From: CAWGOF01 sp963824225
Lineage (GTDB): Bacteria; Acidobacteriota; Polarisedimenticolia; Polarisedimenticolales; Polarisedimenticolaceae
NCBI GenBank assembly: GCA_963824225.1
Contig: CAWGOF010000002.1
Coordinates: 868,001-932,000, forward strand
DNA length: 64,000 bases
Reading direction: 5' to 3'
Positions within the stretch are counted from its first letter, which is position 1; every line of letters starts with the position of its first letter. This document shows, piece by piece, positions 7,101 through 15,331 of the stretch. The notes under the pieces were generated by a model. The model was not told the origin of the DNA. It was given only the letters and a program-made list of their open reading frames with translations, and did not search any database. The position numbers were made by a program, and so were the translations under genes.

Positions 7101-7912
7101 AGGTGACCCCGCTTCTCGAACGTCTCGCCACGGCTTCCGAGCAAGGCGATGAAGTCGCTGAGCGCGTTGGACTTGACATGCTGTTTCTTCGCTTACCGAA
7201 CCGAAGCGAGCGAGACAGCGGGACAGTGATTAGCCCTGAGCTGGTGTCGCTCGCATGGAGGCTGCTTGGCGCTCGCCCACTTGGTAAGGCTCCTGCAGGA
7301 CGTTGGTGGAGTTCGTTGGTAATTGCCTTAGGTAGGACGGACGCGACTCGCGCAGCTCGGCTGGCAGCCGCATTGCTTCTCAGTGACGATCTGAGCGTTG
7401 AGGAGCCCGCGAGAGAGGTGCTCACCGCACTCGCGAAGAGCCAACCCGATGCAGTCATGGATGCCCTCGGGGCCGCGATGCTGGATCCGGGGAAGGGATG
7501 GCGCTTCTTTGTCGGGAAGTACGACGACCTGATCAAAGCGCTCCCGGTCCCGGTGATTCAGTCCTGGGTGGAGGGGACGGGAGTCGAGGGCGTGAGGCGG
7601 CTGGCGCGTCACTTGCCGCCACCTTACCTCGATAACGAGGGACGCCCAGTAGTTCCTCAGTTGACAGAGTGGGTGCTTGAGAAGTTCGAGGCGGACGACC
7701 GCGCGTTCGAAGAGTTCTGCGCCGGAGTCCACAGCCTGCAGATGTATTTCGGTGACATCGCGTCTCAGCATGAAGTTGAGGCGTCGACGGCGCGGCGTTT
7801 TCGAGATCACCGCCTCCGGCGAGTGCGCGAGTGGGCTGATATCGAAGTGCGAGCGGCTACCGTCGAAGCCGAAAGAGCTCGCATCCGGGAAGCTGAGAGC
7901 GATCTGCCGTAG
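4166..7912 (+). CDS. Nuclease-STAND NTPase, candidate antiphage (Avs-like) protein
   Basis: The 1248-residue chain has three parts. Residues 1-170 resemble a PDDEXK (Mrr/Cap4-type) nuclease: RDGGVD (Asp56) followed by WQYKA (Gln79, Lys81), that is D...QxK. Residues about 195-450 are a P-loop NTPase with Walker A GEAGVGKTR (Lys229, Thr230) and Walker B AVLVADE (Asp276, Glu277), followed by a winged-helix-like segment. Residues about 470-1248 are helical, HEAT/TPR-like repeats with no enzymatic motif, as expected for a sensor. This order matches the antiviral STAND plan, in which recognition of a phage protein drives oligomerisation and nuclease action. It stands alone between a decayed region and a convergent gene, on a mobile element. 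Third positions are less GC-rich than in the chromosome, suggesting separate acquisition. The Avs-like role is inferred. Confidence 0.7.
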   Translation: MFRVTGRQIQSLQGGGGEPFTAFVDALLRAHGSVYGLVDSDIETSIQTTTRDGGVDTSVRRGVPGDPTGWLSTGATCWQYKARRRGNVERDSLLQGTAVRACIEDGYAFRLAIADSFEHPTRRDWESRLTQAARAIRADTPEARIVSADDIAEWASRYPGLVLKYFLPGLGHSILHLEAWKKNALDATRQFVDVPDWQSARETLTRHVSLSAPAVQAVVSLQGEAGVGKTRLVYEVVAALQGAEALVVYSSDEDAAIRVATALANDESTRAVLVADECGLEAKLRLEDILRGHRNRVRVVGIDNTGQRTLGQGPELVLGKMPPALLGRVLDDNYPNVLPERRRAYARAADGFPRLAADLCAYDPQIAQVGGFGPVVPRVDEYLRRRLTPEQQEALAACALFTKVGYASEVREELDALCVMLDLSRSAVERALDTIHEGPGFVAKAGRYYYVTPELVAKVSFAEAWRRWARQPVEFFQRVPDRMVQPFLDRALQSASEEVRRTCAAHFRDWVEGVRPEQLQDIDVVRRLTALVNTEPSQYLPRLRRLIEQASLEALAGVSGNGLGGGWGPRRKLVWLAEGLVRFPDYFDDAERTLLRLALAEAEPGIGNNSTAIWRALFRVYLSGTSVPFSDRLARLRQHLHSADAMVRSLAASALHEIFDHHGIKILGPPVVAGRIAPEDWRPRTFEEERDCYSAALDLVLESFVLSEDLRTTGAKTAIRWTRWLVARGFLKKLRDILSSIQLTDDELAHLVEALDEALAYDLPLEEERDEGPTPARALVREEVVAWRQLLATRDLHARVVSTVGKDRWAGSRIHAEVQARDNGAAGDEYSFSRELNDLADLLMEDPRALIRELPWLVGDSARSAGELGEALGLRDADGSLLSVFRDLVNSSPAPAVARGFVHGLSGANPQHAAAVNAWLDDLEKRVPAAAAELAMSAGASVSAIERVTRLFDAQRVSAAYLSDRNFIYGLGRELSDDEVTPLLERLATASEQGDEVAERVGLDMLFLRLPNRSERDSGTVISPELVSLAWRLLGARPLGKAPAGRWWSSLVIALGRTDATRAARLAAALLLSDDLSVEEPAREVLTALAKSQPDAVMDALGAAMLDPGKGWRFFVGKYDDLIKALPVPVIQSWVEGTGVEGVRRLARHLPPPYLDNEGRPVVPQLTEWVLEKFEADDRAFEEFCAGVHSLQMYFGDIASQHEVEASTARRFRDHRLRRVREWADIEVRAATVEAERARIREAESDLP

Positions 7913-8042
7913 AACCCTTTCAGTAGCTAGTGCGGCCGCATCGGTCCAGTGTCAGCTTCCTACAGTGACTGCAAATCGAGACACGGCCTCGGGAACCGGA
8001 AACCTCCACCGTTACGGACGCGTGGCAGCACATCGTGATGTT

Positions 8043-11000
8043 TCATGGACACGGGTTTGCGTTCGGCCTGACGACTCCCGAGCTGTTCTTCCCTAGGCCG
8101 CTCTCGCCGCCGAACACCCCGGTGGTCAGGAAGAACGCGGCCTGGCCAGGTAGCGGATCAGCCTCGTCGAGCGCCCACGGATCGGTCAGTCCACAGTGGC
8201 GGCTGGCGAGGCTGTTCGAGCCGGGCAGCTGCGTGTACGGGCCGCCCGCGCGCAGGACCTGAAGGTCCCCGCGGTACGAGTTCCAGGTCGTGAGTCCGGT
8301 CTCCTCCTGCCACTCTACGTAGTCCGGCTGGTGGAACAGGATATAGATCACGCCGTCGTTCAGATCACATAGGTCGCCTTCCACGTCGTGGTCCAGGTCG
8401 GTCTGCGCCGGGTTGTAATCGAACAGGCAGTTGTCGCAGGCGTCCCCAGCACGATCGGCATCGTAGTCGTCCTGGAACGGGTTGTAGTCGAGGCGACAGT
8501 TGTCGCAGGCATCGCCTCGAGCGTCCAGGTCGGTGTCCTGTTGGCCAGGGTTGCTGGCGAGGGTGCAGTTGTCGCAGGAATTGCCGACGGCGTCGTGATC
8601 GGTGTCGAGCTGGGTCGGGTTGACCAGCTGCCTGCAGTTGTCGCAGAGGTTGTGGATGCCGTCCGCGTCGGTGTCCTCGCCGAGGGCGTCCTCGTCGACG
8701 AGGGCGTTGCAGTTGTCGTCGATCGCGTTGCAGGTCTCCGCGCTCGGCACGCCGGGAGTACAAGCACTGAGTACAGCTCCGCCTTGGCAATAGGTCTGGC
8801 CCACAGCCGTGCACGCCCCGACGCCACAACCGGTGGGCACCGGCACGTAGCCCTCATCGGGTTGGCCTGTGCAGTTCTCGTCGACGTTATCGCAATCGCT
8901 GTCGATTGCTCCTGGGTTTGTGGCCGATTCTGCGTCGTTGCAGTCCTCTTCGGTACTCGTTGGACAGTCCACGCCGCCTCCAACGCCGTAGCCATCCCCA
9001 TCGGTGTCGATGCACTTGCAAAGACCAGCGGAATCGGCGGCGAAGATAGCGCTCACTTCGGATGGCGCCAGCGCGCGGCCAAACACCTGGACCTCGTCGA
9101 TCGAACCATGGAACGTTTCGAGCCCAGAAGACGAGGCACCGATGCGCCACGGGACCGTGTTGGCGGGCAGGTCGCTCGTGGTTGCGCCTTGCGCGTCGAG
9201 GAACCCGTTCACGTAGAGTCGCGTCGCCCTCGTCGCGGCATCGAAAGTACCAGTGATCAAGTACCACTCACCGTCTTGAAGCGGTGTCGTCCCGCGCAGG
9301 TCGAGCACCGAGCCGGCGGAGTCGACGATCACGAAGTTTGCATTGCCTTCGAACCATCTCAGGTAGGCCCCATCTGTGCTCGGAAGACCCGTGAGGCCGG
9401 CGCGCCCCACAATGATCTGCAGGTCCGGCCAGGTCCCCGTCGCCGGTCCGGTTCTCTTGACCCAAGCTGAGAGGGTGAGGCTCGGGAGCTGCAGACTCGG
9501 CAAGTCACCAAACTCTACGTAGTCATCAACACCGTCGAGGCAGAAAGCCGTGCCGACCCGTCCCGCGCAGAAGCCGATGCCATTCATCGGCGTGCCGTCA
9601 TTCGTGCTCGCCAGGTCGTCGGCCGTTGAATCGCCAGGCCACCAACTGACAACCCCCATCGGAGCCGGGTGGCAGATGCTCCCGTCGGCGGCAAACGGGA
9701 TGTAGTCGATGTAGGCGGCGTTGGGATCGTCGTAGTGATCGCGGATCGAGCCGTTGATGGCGGTCGTGTTGGTGGTCCCCCACCAGTTCTCCGTGAAGTC
9801 GAGCACCGCGCTGGAGTTGGCTGCACCATACAGGTAGACGGCGTAGTTGCCGTTCCCGTAGAGGCTCGAGCGGTTGACCGTCGGCGCCGGGCTCGTGCCT
9901 CCCGGGTCGACGATGATACCCATGCTGCTGTTGTTGACGATGCTCGAGAAGGAGATCGTCGGAGAGGATCCGTACAGCAGGTAGGCGCCGTAGAAATTAC
10001 TCGAGAGGGTCGCTTGCGTGATCGTCGGCGACGAGCTCTGGAGGTATAGACCGGTCGGATTGCTCGAAGCGGTGATCCCCGTCAGCGTGGGATTCGCGTT
10101 GGTGACGACAAACCCGTTGCTGCCGTTGTTGGACGAAGTCACGTAGGACACCGTCGCCGAGGAGCTGTCCAGGATCAGGCCGCTGTCGGCGTACCCGATC
10201 GTGCAGTGGCTGAGCTGCGACGCCGATGACTCCGCACCGCTGAGACGAATCGACGTCCAGTTCCCAGGGCTGGGGCTCGCCTGCCCCGACGTGAAGCTGA
10301 TCGGATTCCCGGCCGTACCCTGAGCGCCCAGGATCCCCGTCACCGCGATCCCGTACGGACCCGCAAACCTCACCACCACGCCAGGCTCGATCGTCAGCGT
10401 CACACCAGACGGCACCGTCACCGACTGGTACACCGTGAAGGGACTCCCAGACACACCCCACGTCGTGCTCGTCAAGATCGGACCGCCGACGAAGCTGTCG
10501 GTCACAGGGTCGCCCCCAGCAGACGCCAGAAACGGGATGTAGTCGATGTAGGCGGCGTTGGGATCGTCGTAGTGATCGCGGATCGAGCCGTTGATGGCGG
10601 TCGTGTTGGTGGTCCCCCACCAGTTCTCCGTGAAGTCGAGCACCGCGCTGGAGTTGGCTGCACCATACAGGTAGACGGCGTAGTTGCCGTTCCCGTAGAG
10701 GCTCGAGCGGTTGACCGTCGGCGCCGGGCTCGTGCCTCCCGGGTCGACGATGATACCCATGCTGCTGTTGTTGACGATGCTCGAGAAGGAGATCGTCGGA
10801 GAGGATCCGTACAGCAGGTAGGCGCCGTAGAAATTACTCGAGAGGGTCGCTTGCGTGATCGTCGGCGACGAGCTCTGGAGGTATAGACCGGTCGGATTGC
10901 TCGAAGCGGTGATCCCCGTCAGCGTGGGATTCGCGTTGGTGACGACAAACCCGTTGCTGCCGTTGTTGGACGAAGTCACGTAGGACACCGTCGCCGAGGA

Positions 11001-13922
11001 GCTGTCCAGGATCAGGCCGCTGTCGGCGTACCCGATCGTGCAGTGGCTGAGCTGCGACGCCGATGACTCCGCACCGCTGAGACGAATCGACGTCCAGTTC
11101 CCAGGGCTGGGGCTCGCCTGCCCCGACGTGAAGCTGATCGGATTCCCGGCCGTACCCCGAGCGCCCAGGATCCCCGTCACCGCGATCCCGTACGGACCCG
11201 CAAACCTCACCACCACGCCAGGCTCGATCGTCAGCGTCACACCAGACGGCACCGTCACCGACTGGTACACCGTGAAGGGACTCCCAGACACACCCCACGT
11301 CGTGCTCGTCAAGATCGGACCGCCGACGAAGCTGTCGGTCACAGGGTCGCCCCCAGCAGACGCCAGAAACGGGATGTAGTCGATGTAGGCGGCGTTGGGA
11401 TCGTCGTAGTGATCGCGGATCGAGCCGTTGATGGCGGTCGTGTTGGTGGTCCCCCACCAGTTCTCCGTGAAGTCGAGCACCGCGCTGGAGTTGGCTGCAC
11501 CATACAGGTAGACGGCGTAGTTGCCGTTCCCGTAGAGGCTCGAGCGGTTGACCGTCGGCGCCGGGCTCGTGCCTCCCGGGTCGACGATGATACCCATGCT
11601 GCTGTTGTTGACGATGCTCGAGAAGGAGATCGTCGGAGAGGATCCGTACAGCAGGTAGGCGCCGTAGAAATTACTCGAGAGGGTCGCTTGCGTGATCGTC
11701 GGCGACGAGCTCTGGAGGTATAGACCGGTCGGATTGCTCGAAGCGGTGATCCCCGTCAGCGTGGGATTCGCGTTGGTGACGACAAACCCGTTGCTGCCGT
11801 TGTTGGACGAAGTCACGTAGGACACCGTCGCCGAGGAGCTGTCCAGGATCAGGCCGCTGTCGGCGTACCCGATCGTGCAGTGGCTGAGCTGCGACGCCGA
11901 TGACTCCGCACCGCTGAGACGAATCGACGTCCAGTTCCCAGGGCTGGGGCTCGCCTGCCCCGACGTGAAGCTGATCGGATTCCCGGCCGTACCCTGAGCG
12001 CCCAGGATCCCCGTCACCGCGATCCCGTACGGACCCGCAAACCTCACCACCACGCCAGGCTCGATCGTCAGCGTCACACCAGACGGCACCGTCACCGACT
12101 GGTACACCGTGAAGGGACTCCCAGACACACCCCACGTCGTGCTCGTCAAGATCGGACCGCCGACGAAGCTGTCGGTCACAGGGTCGCCCCCAGCAGACGC
12201 CAGAAACGGGATGTAGTCGATGTAGGCGGCGTTGGGATCGTCGTAGTGATCGCGGATCGAGCCGTTGATGGCGGTCGTGTTGGTGGTCCCCCACCAGTTC
12301 TCCGTGAAGTCGAGCACCGCGCTGGAGTTGGCTGCACCATACAGGTAGACGGCGTAGTTGCCGTTCCCGTAGAGGCTCGAGCGGTTGACCGTCGGCGCCG
12401 GGCTCGTGCCTCCCGGGTCGACGATGATACCCATGCTGCTGTTGTTGACGATGCTCGAGAAGGAGATCGTCGGAGAGGATCCGTACAGCAGGTAGGCGCC
12501 GTAGAAATTACTCGAGAGGGTCGCTTGCGTGATCGTCGGCGACGAGCTCTGGAGGTATAGACCGGTCGGATTGCTCGAAGCGGTGATCCCCGTCAGCGTG
12601 GGATTCGCGTTGGTGACGACAAACCCGTTGCTGCCGTTGTTGGACGAAGTCACGTAGGACACCGTCGCCGAGGAGCTGTCCAGGATCAGGCCGCTGTCGG
12701 CGTACCCGATCGTGCAGTGGCTGAGCTGCGACGCCGATGACTCCGCACCGCTGAGACGAATCGACGTCCAGTTCCCAGGGCTGGGGCTCGCCTGCCCCGA
12801 CGTGAAGCTGATCGGATTCCCGGCCGTACCCCGAGCGCCCAGGATCCCCGTCACCGCGATCCCGTACGGACCCGCAAACCTCACCACCACGCCAGGCTCG
12901 ATCGTCAGCGTCACACCAGACGGCACCGTCACCGACTGGTACACCGTGAAGGGACTCCCAGACACACCCCACGTCGTGCTCGTCAAGATCGGACCGCCGA
13001 CGAAGCTGTCGGTCACAGGGTCGCCCCCAGCAGACGCCAGAAACGGGATGTAGTCGATGTAGGCGGCGTTGGGATCGTCGTAGTGATCGCGGATCGAGCC
13101 GTTGATGGCGGTCGTGTTGGTGGTCCCCCACCAGTTCTCCGTGAAGTCGAGCACCGCGCTGGAGTTGGCTGCACCATACAGGTAGACGGCGTAGTTGCCG
13201 TTCCCGTAGAGGCTCGAGCGGTTGACCGTCGGCGCCGGGCTCGTGCCTCCCGGGTCGACGATGATACCCATGCTGCTGTTGTTGACGATGCTCGAGAAGG
13301 AGATCGTCGGAGAGGATCCGTACAGCAGGTAGGCGCCGTAGAAATTACTCGAGAGGGTCGCTTGCGTGATCGTCGGCGACGAGCTCTGGAGGTATAGACC
13401 GGTCGGATTGCTCGAAGCGGTGATCCCCGTCAGCGTGGGATTCGCGTTGGTGACGACAAACCCGTTGCTGCCGTTGTTGGACGAAGTCACGTAGGACACC
13501 GTCGCCGAGGAGCTGTCCAGGATCAGGCCGCTGTCGGCGTACCCGATCGTGCAGTGGCTGAGCTGCGACGCCGATGACTCCGCACCGCTGAGACGAATCG
13601 ACGTCCAGTTCCCAGGGCTGGGGCTCGCCTGCCCCGACGTGAAGCTGATCGGATTCCCGGCCGTACCCTGAGCGCCCAGGATCCCCGTCACCGCGATCCC
13701 GTACGGACCCGCAAACCTCACCACCACGCCAGGCTCGATCGTCAGCGTCACACCAGACGGAATCGTGACCTGCTGATACACGATGTACGGACTCCCAGAC
13801 ACGCCCCACGTCGTACTGCTCAAGAGCGGACCGCCCACGAAGCTGTCCGCCCAGGTGTTATCGGAGGAACCAAGGCAGGCTAGAACGGCAAGAAGCGCGC
13901 CGCCGAGACTTCGTATCCACAT
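8043..13922 (-). CDS. Giant secreted beta-helix protein with five tandem repeats, LamG-like and TSP3/MopE modules
   Basis: ATG 13922 is chosen over an upstream start at 14006 because it gives a clean signal peptide (MWIRSLGGALLAVLACL, then TWADS) behind a GGGGG-rich site. The 1959-residue product has five copies of a 279-residue right-handed beta-helix unit (from TDSFVGGPILTSTTWG to DYIPFLASAGGDPV), then a LamG/concanavalin-like domain (from VVSWWPGDSTADDL to GSIDEVQVFGRAL). MopE-type Cys/Asp repeats (TCNAIDDNCNALVDE) and thrombospondin-3 calcium repeats (CDNCTLASNPGQQDTDLDA) follow. It ends in a fibronectin-like tail, LGKNSSGVVRPNANPCP, which resembles the tail of the RHS protein at 19993-30396. 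The likely role is a calcium-stabilised adhesin or surface protein; no enzyme motif was found. It stands alone on the minus strand. Confidence 0.8.
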   Translation of the reverse strand: MWIRSLGGALLAVLACLGSSDNTWADSFVGGPLLSSTTWGVSGSPYIVYQQVTIPSGVTLTIEPGVVVRFAGPYGIAVTGILGAQGTAGNPISFTSGQASPSPGNWTSIRLSGAESSASQLSHCTIGYADSGLILDSSSATVSYVTSSNNGSNGFVVTNANPTLTGITASSNPTGLYLQSSSPTITQATLSSNFYGAYLLYGSSPTISFSSIVNNSSMGIIVDPGGTSPAPTVNRSSLYGNGNYAVYLYGAANSSAVLDFTENWWGTTNTTAINGSIRDHYDDPNAAYIDYIPFLASAGGDPVTDSFVGGPILTSTTWGVSGSPFTVYQSVTVPSGVTLTIEPGVVVRFAGPYGIAVTGILGARGTAGNPISFTSGQASPSPGNWTSIRLSGAESSASQLSHCTIGYADSGLILDSSSATVSYVTSSNNGSNGFVVTNANPTLTGITASSNPTGLYLQSSSPTITQATLSSNFYGAYLLYGSSPTISFSSIVNNSSMGIIVDPGGTSPAPTVNRSSLYGNGNYAVYLYGAANSSAVLDFTENWWGTTNTTAINGSIRDHYDDPNAAYIDYIPFLASAGGDPVTDSFVGGPILTSTTWGVSGSPFTVYQSVTVPSGVTLTIEPGVVVRFAGPYGIAVTGILGAQGTAGNPISFTSGQASPSPGNWTSIRLSGAESSASQLSHCTIGYADSGLILDSSSATVSYVTSSNNGSNGFVVTNANPTLTGITASSNPTGLYLQSSSPTITQATLSSNFYGAYLLYGSSPTISFSSIVNNSSMGIIVDPGGTSPAPTVNRSSLYGNGNYAVYLYGAANSSAVLDFTENWWGTTNTTAINGSIRDHYDDPNAAYIDYIPFLASAGGDPVTDSFVGGPILTSTTWGVSGSPFTVYQSVTVPSGVTLTIEPGVVVRFAGPYGIAVTGILGARGTAGNPISFTSGQASPSPGNWTSIRLSGAESSASQLSHCTIGYADSGLILDSSSATVSYVTSSNNGSNGFVVTNANPTLTGITASSNPTGLYLQSSSPTITQATLSSNFYGAYLLYGSSPTISFSSIVNNSSMGIIVDPGGTSPAPTVNRSSLYGNGNYAVYLYGAANSSAVLDFTENWWGTTNTTAINGSIRDHYDDPNAAYIDYIPFLASAGGDPVTDSFVGGPILTSTTWGVSGSPFTVYQSVTVPSGVTLTIEPGVVVRFAGPYGIAVTGILGAQGTAGNPISFTSGQASPSPGNWTSIRLSGAESSASQLSHCTIGYADSGLILDSSSATVSYVTSSNNGSNGFVVTNANPTLTGITASSNPTGLYLQSSSPTITQATLSSNFYGAYLLYGSSPTISFSSIVNNSSMGIIVDPGGTSPAPTVNRSSLYGNGNYAVYLYGAANSSAVLDFTENWWGTTNTTAINGSIRDHYDDPNAAYIDYIPFAADGSICHPAPMGVVSWWPGDSTADDLASTNDGTPMNGIGFCAGRVGTAFCLDGVDDYVEFGDLPSLQLPSLTLSAWVKRTGPATGTWPDLQIIVGRAGLTGLPSTDGAYLRWFEGNANFVIVDSAGSVLDLRGTTPLQDGEWYLITGTFDAATRATRLYVNGFLDAQGATTSDLPANTVPWRIGASSSGLETFHGSIDEVQVFGRALAPSEVSAIFAADSAGLCKCIDTDGDGYGVGGGVDCPTSTEEDCNDAESATNPGAIDSDCDNVDENCTGQPDEGYVPVPTGCGVGACTAVGQTYCQGGAVLSACTPGVPSAETCNAIDDNCNALVDEDALGEDTDADGIHNLCDNCRQLVNPTQLDTDHDAVGNSCDNCTLASNPGQQDTDLDARGDACDNCRLDYNPFQDDYDADRAGDACDNCLFDYNPAQTDLDHDVEGDLCDLNDGVIYILFHQPDYVEWQEETGLTTWNSYRGDLQVLRAGGPYTQLPGSNSLASRHCGLTDPWALDEADPLPGQAAFFLTTGVFGGESGLGKNSSGVVRPNANPCP
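9693..13860 (-). repeat. Five tandem copies of an 837-bp coding repeat
   Basis: The units are at 9693-10529, 10530-11366, 11367-12203, 12204-13040 and 13041-13860, with an exact 837-bp period. DNA identity is nearly complete. The first-translated copy (highest coordinates) differs at its outer edge, as does the last one at 9693. One internal site alternates copy by copy and gives Gln, Arg, Gln, Arg, Gln in ILGA(Q/R)GTAG. This indicates recent amplification or gene conversion, possibly of a two-unit block. Confidence 0.95.
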
Positions 13923-14139
13923 TCCAGCCCCCGGGAACGCATCAGGAAAGACCGCGAGCGGCGATCGGCCCTCGCCGGGCTTCGCCCTATATACCGCGAA
14001 ACCCATTACGGAAGAAGACAGTTCATGTCAAAAGGGGGCCGTCGCGCCGTCAGCACGCCATCCCCGCAGCTTCTTCGACCATCTCCTCGCTCGGGTACGT
14101 GACACATCTTCAAGGTGGACCTACTGCTGTTGATTCCGT

Positions 14140-14198
14140 GGCGGAGAGGGTGACCCAGTGCCGCTGCGGCGCCCCGGCCCTCACCCCCGCTCTCCGCC
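14140..14198. terminator. Stem-loop between two minus-strand genes
   Basis: GGCGGAGAG plus GGTGA at 14140-14153 can pair with TCACC and CTCTCCGCC at 14181-14198 around a GC-rich loop. A small palindrome (TGAGGCCTCA) follows at once. It lies directly downstream of the winged-helix/nuclease gene and upstream of the repeat protein. There is no T-run, so it may be a hairpin terminator, a REP-like element, or a transcript-end stabiliser. Confidence 0.35.
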
Positions 14199-14231
14199 TG
14201 AGGCCTCAGAGCCTCAGCCGGGCCGGGGACT

Positions 14232-14960
14232 TCATGAAAAGAGATCGTCCTCGATGAGTTTGAGGTACCTGTTCACATAGAACATATCCGGCTCGTGCTT
14301 CGTCGCGCGCACTCGTATCTCGAACTTCGGCTCGCTCGGGGTCTTGGCGTCGAACAGAATCAGCCCTATTCCGAAAATGCGAGCCAGCGTATCGAGGCGC
14401 GCGAGATCGTCTTCTGGCGACTCGGTGGGAACTACGATGTACGACTTGTGACTGAAGAGGCGGTATGCGCACACCTGACCGAATGCCGTAATCAGACCGG
14501 TCGTATCGATCTTGACTTCCGCAGAGACGATCTCTGTGTCGAACTTGATAATGTCGCTCTTCTTCGGCTCCCGGATGCCGATGACATCGGGGGTACCCCA
14601 CTTGTCCCTGAACGTGTTACCGCCCACCGGGATGGCCTTGGTGCACTCTTCCAGCTCATTCACGAGCCAATCGCCGAACGGCTCGTAGAATTGTTCCTCC
14701 TTGACCTTGGGGGCGATCGGCTTCGCTGGCTCGACCGAGGATGTACGGAATCTCGTGTGAAGGTATAAACCACGAGCGGGCTTGTACACGGCGTCTGGCC
14801 GCTGTACGTCGATATTCCAGATGTTCCCGTGAATCGTGTTCTTGGGAATCTCGCCCAGTGCATCCTTGATTCGCCGCACTAGCTCGGAATAGCGGATGCC
14901 GTGGGGCTCCGCCTCGAGGATCTCGAGGGCCTTCTCAATGATGCGTTCTTTGTTCGTCAC
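14232..14960 (-). CDS. Winged-helix plus PDDEXK-nuclease-fold protein
   Basis: The 242-residue protein starts at ATG 14960. Residues 1-75 resemble a HARE-HTH/winged-helix domain (ALEILEAEPHGIRYSELVRR, then GLYLH). Residues 85-242 show the PDDEXK signature: Asp125 in WGTPDVIGI, Glu148-x-Lys150 in VSAEVKID and Gln162 in the helix TAFGQVCAYR. The same D, ExK and Q arrangement occurs in restriction-like and DNA-repair nucleases. It could be a restriction enzyme without a methylase, a defence effector, or a DNA-repair protein. No methyltransferase or helicase is adjacent. It is on the mobile element with the STAND nuclease, so a defence role is plausible but not shown. Confidence 0.65.
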   Translation of the reverse strand: MTNKERIIEKALEILEAEPHGIRYSELVRRIKDALGEIPKNTIHGNIWNIDVQRPDAVYKPARGLYLHTRFRTSSVEPAKPIAPKVKEEQFYEPFGDWLVNELEECTKAIPVGGNTFRDKWGTPDVIGIREPKKSDIIKFDTEIVSAEVKIDTTGLITAFGQVCAYRLFSHKSYIVVPTESPEDDLARLDTLARIFGIGLILFDAKTPSEPKFEIRVRATKHEPDMFYVNRYLKLIEDDLFS

Positions 14961-15047
14961 TCGCCGCCCCTACTGAGCGGAACAGTACTACTTGCCTGGC
15001 TTGTCAGTCTACCCATGTGAGCGCCTCTCGATGTACACTCCCGCTCG

Positions 15048-15272
15048 TTGGACGCCGAGCGCATCGCAGCCAGGGTCGCGGAGTTGAGCCCGGCCGAGGT
15101 CCCGGACGCGCTGTTCCTCGTGTCCATCTGCGAGGGCCGCTCGACGAGCCCCGACGAGGCGGCGGAGTGGCGGCGGCGCATCCTGGCGCGGGCGGTGTTC
15201 CTGGGGCTCTCGGCCGATGTGTGGCCCGCCGACGACAACCGACCGGTCGTGTCCGCCGTGCCCCGTTCCTAG
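15048..15272 (+). CDS. Small protein of unknown function
   Basis: A 74-codon frame from TTG 15048, with an in-frame stop 10 codons upstream and no other usable start. Third positions are almost all G or C, as in real genes of this DNA. It encodes an acidic helix-forming protein (RVAELSPAEVPDALFLVSI, DEAAEWRRRILARAVFLGL). There is no signal peptide or known motif and no clear ribosome-binding site. It may be a genuine small gene or the remaining end of a longer one. It lies 59 bases upstream of the exported protein on the same strand. Confidence 0.4.
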   Translation: MDAERIAARVAELSPAEVPDALFLVSICEGRSTSPDEAAEWRRRILARAVFLGLSADVWPADDNRPVVSAVPRS

Positions 15273-15331
15273 CCGGCCCGGTTCGTCGTATAACGCAGAG
15301 CAGTTTGTTCCTACCATCGAAGGGAGGTCCA

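Noticed and set aside
10572..13397. Recurring 104-codon plus-strand frame in each 837-bp unit
   Set aside because: It is the antisense of the repeat and is copied only because the repeat is copied; no start signal.
9693..13860. CRISPR array or insertion-sequence array
   Set aside because: The period is 837 bp with no short spacers, and each unit is an in-frame protein repeat; no transposase or terminal inverted repeats.
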